A stretch of 11,394 bases of DNA, from NCBI GenBank assembly GCA_937873665.1, contig CALMYW010000161.1, forward strand, positions 1 through 11,394, read 5' to 3'. The position numbers were made by a program, and so were the translations under genes. Position 1 is the first letter of the stretch; each line of letters starts with the position of its first letter. Origin of the DNA: an uncultured Sphingorhabdus sp. GTDB taxonomy: Bacteria; Pseudomonadota; Alphaproteobacteria; Sphingomonadales; Sphingomonadaceae. The notes beneath the pieces are model-generated. The model did no database searches, was not told the origin of the DNA, and worked only from the letters and a program-made list of their open reading frames with translations. Positions 8,901 through 11,394 of the stretch are shown one piece after another.

Positions 8901-10119
8901 GCAGCGTCGCTTCGCGGTGGAGGGCCTGATTCCATCGGGTTTCGATATGATCATCATCACGCAGCTTGCGACGGTCACTCGAAACAAAAAAATAGCCGTG
9001 AACGAGCAGGTCGATGTCGTAGGAACTGCGCTCCAATTGTTCGGAGAACAGTGGTTCGCCTAGGGGCAAATACACTGCGTGACGCAACCGCAGATGGCCC
9101 GTGCCTTCCGCCGCAGCTGAGCGGCATAATATCACTGCGCCATGCGGATTTGCCTTAGGCCGAATATGCTTCCCATGGATGTCGAAGACTTTATCCCAAC
9201 CATCTTCAAGCAAAAGCTGCGCCGCTTGCCCCTCGGGTTTCCATTGTTGGAAGCCGCTAAATGTCAGCTCAAAACCCGCACCATCAACTTTCCCTTCGAT
9301 GTTGTGCTGTCCGCCCTCAACCCCCGGCCCCGAAAGGCGTCGCGCGCCGTGGGCCATTGAGATTTTGCGAGATTTTCCATCCACCGGAATAATCTCAATG
9401 GTCTCGAGATTTCTCAGGCAGGACAGAGTTGCAGCCAGCTCGCCCCCTTCCAGGATTTCGGCAATAGCGCCATCGGGCGACCAATTCCGATCGGACAGAC
9501 TTAGTTCAGGACCAGGACGCAAATTCTCTGTCCTGAGCGGCAGGAACAAGACCATGCCCCGACCCAGGCCGAACTCCCCTGCACAGTCTAACAAGACGCG
9601 ACCTTCCACCTGAGTGAGGGCGGCCCATTCTCCATGAGCCGCATCGGCTTCGGCTACCTGCTCCCAAGGGTTCATGATCAGAATTTGCGGCTGACCATCA
9701 CGATCCTCGACGTGTCCCAGCGCGATAAAGGCGTCACACAAATGATAGACCGACTTCTGCCCGAGTCCGAAACGCCCGACTGTGGAACGCTCATCTGCCT
9801 TGCTACCACCGCTAGCACGGGTAATTGCGTCCATGTGTCGGGCAAGTACCTGACCGTCATTTGCGACAATTAGCCCGGGCGTGCGAAGCAAGGGATTGGC
9901 GGCATCAACAAGTCCTCGATGACCGGCGACGACCATGCGACGCGCCCCAGCGTCTTCAGCATTCTGAAGCAGTTCTTTGAAGATGGTGAAACCCGACGCA
10001 TAACCCTCACGAAGGATCTGCTGGAGCCGCAAAATGTCTGTCTCGGCCGAATGCACAAGGCCGCTTGATCTCACGTCCATTTGCACATTGTACGCCGTTG
10101 CTACGTCAGATTTGGTCAC
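2911..10119 (-). CDS. Giant protein with two sacsin/HSP90-like (GHKL) ATPase modules
   Basis: About 2402 aa, uninterrupted. Module 1 (about 25-395): N-box ELLQNAEDAGA (49-59), ANDGQV (86-91), glycine-rich lid GRFGLGQKSVY (115-125), and near 371-393 the sacsin-type element LLVHGYFFVSSDRRKL. Module 2 (about 1470-1760): FELYQNAVDAQ (1496-1506), IHWGRPV (1533-1539), GRFGLGFKTVHML (from 1576), and near 1743-1760 LLEGRFPVDPGRTQL. These are hallmarks of the sacsin branch of GHKL ATPases (related to HSP90, MutL and gyrase B), in which ATP binding drives opening and closing. The roughly 1100 residues between the modules and 640 after the second are Leu/Ala-rich, probably helical, with short recurring W/L-P-x-DG motifs. 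No signal peptide or convincing membrane segment is seen; it is likely cytoplasmic. The C-terminus is acidic (DDAEDDDA). The chosen start is GTG at 10119, after a G-run; ATG at 10080 (2389 aa) and TTG at 10170 are alternatives, and the first module begins after all three. A large-scaffold, sensor or remodelling role in phage defence is inferred from its PglZ and helicase neighbours. Confidence 0.92.
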   Translation of the reverse strand: MTKSDVATAYNVQMDVRSSGLVHSAETDILRLQQILREGYASGFTIFKELLQNAEDAGARRMVVAGHRGLVDAANPLLRTPGLIVANDGQVLARHMDAITRASGGSKADERSTVGRFGLGQKSVYHLCDAFIALGHVEDRDGQPQILIMNPWEQVAEADAAHGEWAALTQVEGRVLLDCAGEFGLGRGMVLFLPLRTENLRPGPELSLSDRNWSPDGAIAEILEGGELAATLSCLRNLETIEIIPVDGKSRKISMAHGARRLSGPGVEGGQHNIEGKVDGAGFELTFSGFQQWKPEGQAAQLLLEDGWDKVFDIHGKHIRPKANPHGAVILCRSAAAEGTGHLRLRHAVYLPLGEPLFSEQLERSSYDIDLLVHGYFFVSSDRRKLRDDDHIETRWNQALHREATLPLLLETLAHALPSLPSDAERHALVRTLHRTPWWDENRGAVCQGRALAKCWPGDKSESWNTCSGVSLRPILRGDATTLTRLKLAFPRLEEWCDKNGLVLAFGTVLADVEPRWPDTQLAELVRLAGPAVFQKGQVAETLVALLDTVHLGAETQAALADIYREAVADVNQSFARTEKLRGLVRHLPPDRIFVLPPSVESRELLSALVAAGSSIPIKSSWAEQSGSIARQLGLNETIELLTVTEPFLSARGTVAQEASALISHLLRNGPSLDALAADDRGNKLEVIPARLMQDENDVRLSLGSIAALTRRGLLFDAAPNRELGVLAAAVATPRIYRLGLKDGGLENLASAKKTDCLLAVLRQAERFGDPGSCGKLAELLGADASRDDLRKLVALDPALPANVALIELDELGGILDELVQVLLLDREDRLVASATTAELKKALRDRIGLRRIDVAELGDWLRDAQVEGTLPSMDESKAIALLKSGIDDGILKMLPLHQSNGVDHLLPATDLFRGRASDVPAALMPLTHLVELWGDTAAAGVQNRLIARWGPEAAIRTALSTSNPHRFTSEIASALGELEQLPDDLIDTLRQTAWISADGDPWAPTRVLDLPLEAEHALEVLIIEKGGYLFASALPGPLRDPKVQLHMERLRPDRSQSFLLAAQLAADHGATGLCLDIVEHLDDLAKLAGANAELNAEAWPLISAALRDGMVDATIAGMGEVLCVPSSIGIVAQMNAMAAQTGLGSSAEAARRLYRAAFDRNLPVLTHASRFLPPDMLVPTEAGRFERADSVALAAAGIDSSALLARDYAGKLDQPTDQSTQEILTAQSVDADWLVGIERAFSPLSQYDVHDGILLALAMLGRDRGIQSLAAKWEGQRSFHRICDDLDKLADEQRDVDNANLDRLAEIRFAVALPDHGQVSVPSAAGTDCTVPLSGKEDALLLDCIQRGIERDEAGYRHVYDLVIGPVSPSDETEARQLLDQFVRKLAIALMLGFERQKTALSELLASYFASDQRTLSDTCAELQEVLHDRLAGIKTGPVMRSAVSDYHRDAPRDRDKARSALWAAAQSDEGAKELLDATRQKIDEMGYAPHRVLFELYQNAVDAQAQWHGNGRFRVEAITDGDQMITCLRVIHWGRPVNQPGSDPLKAEEEGHRRDLSNLLAINHSAKDGDAVTGRFGLGFKTVHMLADEVRLASGGIAIRILGGMIPADWEAGSRTIAPFHDRGRKATLIEIPVAPGRAEEALEAWKAFREAAPFLAALGQDASIEVAGPEGEKVFRHEEHRLVDGVSWLAIDGTRRVLRFDLGNDFRLFLPFGRNGPHAFPSDVPQFWHLVPLVGERRRGAWLLEGRFPVDPGRTQLSGTADEKESRFARLGLSLGPRLISFYDACSADWAGFAQATGLDPEGREDFWRKLVQLFAHDLASYGPEHSLHKSGQGLARLWAERPLVPLAFGGASCAADVKWRLSGAIADHDAQIAITELLALEEFANAVVTEETGRLLKSVGLPSGQRLDTVTLVEALSGGEGIDCALAGSLACLCGEAVSLAMTGEEEAEFRKVLRERNWLAEDGSWQSIRLLAFPQGSSDEQERAAFAPPSGRLASNYTGSAFDLAAFAREQSGHTPNVWEKWAESAGDSPVRQTAFIRYLVGADDRTVAQLASAAKWLPTVDELANSPLLAGLQQDEKNRLLAKLGYSFGFLPIPIDPTSSWQPDAEQALSGIAQWWHDNHVGLREAYDRAVYPEDFSSGALADGDKPAWFTMLSLATFQTLGRIKPAQSRQFVARAIQDGWWQELATIDPCDEELRPFVERLRAWSDPDADESYLMWRRCLPDLCMIARHLESYQRLFMKLPAVVAQEGDISLRWHLRPAFSHVAARMSIEAAPLARSLGIGANWLVRELGRKGIYSQAQSEQIMPYGWSAAERVRRLAHTLGMGQFERGIDEGRALYGAVERCIGDAAHFDGDGDLPLHIITLAKHRDDLVSILDDADVAEWPDNSWDDAEDDDA

Positions 10120-10122
10120 ACA

Positions 10123-10128
10123 CCCCCC
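10123..10128 (-). promoter_or_regulatory. Possible Shine-Dalgarno (G-run) for the giant gene
   Basis: A run of six G on the minus strand, three bases before GTG at 10119-10117. It can pair with the CCUCC core only with one G-U pair, and the spacing is short. It is still better than what precedes the ATG at 10080 or the TTG at 10170, where no purine-rich site is visible, so it tips the start choice. Confidence 0.35.
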
Positions 10129-10195
10129 TGAATGCCCTTCAATATCGACTAACGATCGGGCAGCAGACAATTATTTTGCAACTCAATGACAATAT

Positions 10196-10223
10196 TCTCT
10201 AAAGCAACGAAGCCGCCTATCAA
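10196..10223 (-). promoter_or_regulatory. Weak candidate sigma-70-type promoter upstream of the giant gene
   Basis: On the minus strand TTGATA (10223-10218, five of six matches to TTGACA) is followed after 16 bases by TAGAGA (10201-10196, a poor match to TATAAT). It lies in the AT-richer 143-base gap before the giant gene, the longest non-coding stretch in the window. The -10 box is weak, so the call rests mainly on location. Confidence 0.22.
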
Positions 10224-10247
10224 TAATTCCCAAACTACAACGCGACG

Positions 10248-10263
10248 GAAAGGATACCCTTTC
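10248..10263 (-). other. Small hairpin at the end of the 241-aa gene
   Basis: GAAAGG-GTAT-CCTTTC on the minus strand: a perfect six-base-pair stem with a four-base loop, starting on the last base of the TAG stop codon. The next bases are GTCGCG with no T-run, so it is not a standard intrinsic terminator. It might protect the upstream mRNA end or attenuate read-through, or be chance. Confidence 0.3.
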
Positions 10264-10988
10264 TATTTGCCTAGTAGATCGACAACGCGGTTTCCGGAAC
10301 TATCTACTCGGACCGAAAACCGTTCATTCTTGCTAAGATTGTAAGCCACGCGATCGCTGAAACTAAACGGGAAGAGCACGGGATTTGTTGTCACCGAGCT
10401 TATCGACATTGCTCGGCCGGCGTGGCTTAGCGCGGCCTCAACAAGCCAGACCTCCAGGTCTGGCGTGAGAGTGATGGGCTCGCGCCGTGCATTGATGTTC
10501 TTGCCCTTGTTCAGTCGCTCGATCGCGCCCCAATCTGCTTGGGATTGGAGCACCATGTTGGTCATGCGTCGGGTGCCCTCGCGTTCGCCGTAGGTCTCCG
10601 CCATTCGCCGATGAACTTCGGCGGATGTGCAATCTCCCTGTAGCCGGATGAGCCTGCCTACGATCTGCGCGACCGATCCAAAAAAGGGATATGTCGCGAT
10701 CGCCATCCCCCAGGTTAGGGCGGCGACGGATACCCCTGGGTCAGCCACATAAATGGCGACGGCCCGATCGGATAATTCTGCCAATTCGGGCCTGGGTTCC
10801 AGCCAAAGCCGATTGAGGACCGTCCGCGTCTTCTTCTTGGCGGCAGCACCTGAGTGCGTTTCGTCGATCAGCTGCGCGAGATCCTCTGGATCCGAAAATC
10901 CGGCCCGCACGCGAAGTGCAGCACGTGCCCAATCCAACTGAATAAAGCGATCGAAGCCGATCTGCGGTGCGCCCTCACTTTTCATCAT
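10263..10988 (-). CDS. Unrecognised 241-aa protein, possibly BrxA-like (DNA-binding)
   Basis: A 241-aa protein with no signal peptide or clear membrane helix. I do not recognise its family by sequence. The middle (about 88-160) has a run of likely helices: an aromatic segment (LTWGMAIATYPFF, 91-103), then RLIRLQGDCTSAEVHRRMAETYG and, to about 160, TRRMTNMVLQSQADWGAIER. The part around TSAEVHRRMAETYG and the following ADWG resembles a winged-helix arrangement. Basic residues are frequent (KKK at 51-53, ARR at 167-169). Size, position beside PglZ and this pattern recall BrxA (DUF1819), a winged-helix DNA-binding BREX protein, but this is resemblance by eye only. The start ATG at 10988 is followed at once by a second ATG; GAAGAG lies just upstream. 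The first 14 bases overlap the 3' end of the PglZ gene, which implies co-translation. The stop is TAG, followed by a small hairpin. Confidence 0.85.
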   Translation of the reverse strand: MMKSEGAPQIGFDRFIQLDWARAALRVRAGFSDPEDLAQLIDETHSGAAAKKKTRTVLNRLWLEPRPELAELSDRAVAIYVADPGVSVAALTWGMAIATYPFFGSVAQIVGRLIRLQGDCTSAEVHRRMAETYGEREGTRRMTNMVLQSQADWGAIERLNKGKNINARREPITLTPDLEVWLVEAALSHAGRAMSISSVTTNPVLFPFSFSDRVAYNLSKNERFSVRVDSSGNRVVDLLGK

Positions 10989-11394
10989 TCAAACTCTTCG
11001 AACTGATGCGGATGAAGGGGACGATCAGTTCCTCGACCGACATCCCTCCATGCGCCACTATTTGATCGCCTGCCCCTGTGAAGGCTCCCCTCCCCTTGGG
11101 ATAAACAGGCAGGAAGTCAGTTGGCAGACCTGGAAGATCGAAGCGCACAGTTTCGAGATCTTCCGGGACGGAGGCAGCAAGGTCATCGCTTCGATAAATC
11201 CTGACCCGCTCACCTCGAAGCTCCGAGAGAACGCCTTGGTTCAAACGTCCAATACCGACTGCATCGACGTTGCCGTGGTCGGACGTCAGATGGATCTCGA
11301 AACCTTGGTTGATCAGAAGCTCTATGAGCTGCTCGACAAAGCCGGTGTCGCACCAGTTCTCAATCTGGCTGGCGATGCCGCGCTTCCCGAGCGT
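10975..11394 (-). CDS. pglZ: PglZ domain protein, C-terminal part (cut by right edge)
   Basis: The last 139 residues of a longer protein that enters from the right edge; the reading frame is open to 11394 with no start needed inside the window. Two features identify it. LTSDHGNVDAVGIGR (36-50) carries the Asp-His pair of the alkaline-phosphatase-like metal site, and the end has HGGMSVEELIVPFIRI, the typical closing signature of PglZ proteins. PglZ family members are usually several hundred residues long, so most of the protein, including the first metal ligands and catalytic nucleophile, lies outside the window. PglZ is the common component of BREX and Pgl phage-defence systems; the enzymatic substrate is not settled. 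The stop codon TGA overlaps the start of the 241-aa gene. Which PglZ subtype this is cannot be judged from the C-terminus. Confidence 0.88.
   Translation of the reverse strand, partial: TLGKRGIASQIENWCDTGFVEQLIELLINQGFEIHLTSDHGNVDAVGIGRLNQGVLSELRGERVRIYRSDDLAASVPEDLETVRFDLPGLPTDFLPVYPKGRGAFTGAGDQIVAHGGMSVEELIVPFIRISSKSLNDEK

Noticed and set aside
10120..10170. TTG start at 10170 for the giant protein
   Set aside because: A rare start with no purine-rich site upstream; the added residues are outside the ATPase module. GTG at 10119 or ATG at 10080 is more likely.
10169..10229. Inverted AT-only arms (AATTATT and AATAATT) in the gap before the giant gene
   Set aside because: Seven A/T bases about 45 bases apart in an AT-rich stretch are readily explained by chance.
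10975..11244. Separate 89-aa gene starting with TTG at 11244
   Set aside because: The frame stays open to the window edge and the upstream part holds the TSDHG metal-site motif of PglZ, so this is the interior of a larger gene.

Overview
This window is one block of genes that all lie on the minus strand. From upstream (right edge) to downstream (left edge) they are: the C-terminal end of a PglZ-type alkaline-phosphatase-fold protein (cut by the right edge), a 241-aa protein of unrecognised family with a possible DNA-binding helical core, a giant ~2400-aa protein with two separate sacsin/HSP90-like (GHKL) ATPase modules, an ~893-aa SNF2/RapA-type DEAH helicase, and the first 45 residues of a further protein cut by the left edge. 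The DNA is moderately GC-rich and codon third positions favour G/C. This fits a proteobacterium, perhaps an alphaproteobacterium, but nothing here fixes the taxon.

Layout. PglZ (10975-11394, partial) and the 241-aa gene (10263-10988) overlap by 14 bases. A 143-base, visibly AT-richer gap (10120-10262) follows and is the likeliest place for an internal promoter. The giant gene (2911-10119) fills 63% of the window and overlaps the helicase gene (237-2918) by 8 bases. After a 99-base gap (138-236), in which I see no convincing promoter or terminator, a gene with a strong Shine-Dalgarno sequence starts at 137 and runs off the left edge. The shared strand and the overlaps suggest one operon, or two transcription units split at 10120-10262.

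Interpretation. PglZ is the hallmark of BREX/Pgl phage-defence loci, and SNF2-like helicases are common in BREX and DISARM. A small winged-helix-like protein next to PglZ would recall BrxA. What does not fit the standard types, as I know them, is the giant double-sacsin ATPase, which sits where one would expect BrxC/PglY and PglX. The window therefore looks like part of an untyped, PglZ-linked, multi-gene anti-phage system. Whether it also has a methyltransferase cannot be seen here; that could lie beyond either edge, possibly as the gene truncated at the left. No RNA genes, mobile elements, CRISPR arrays or long DNA repeats were seen.
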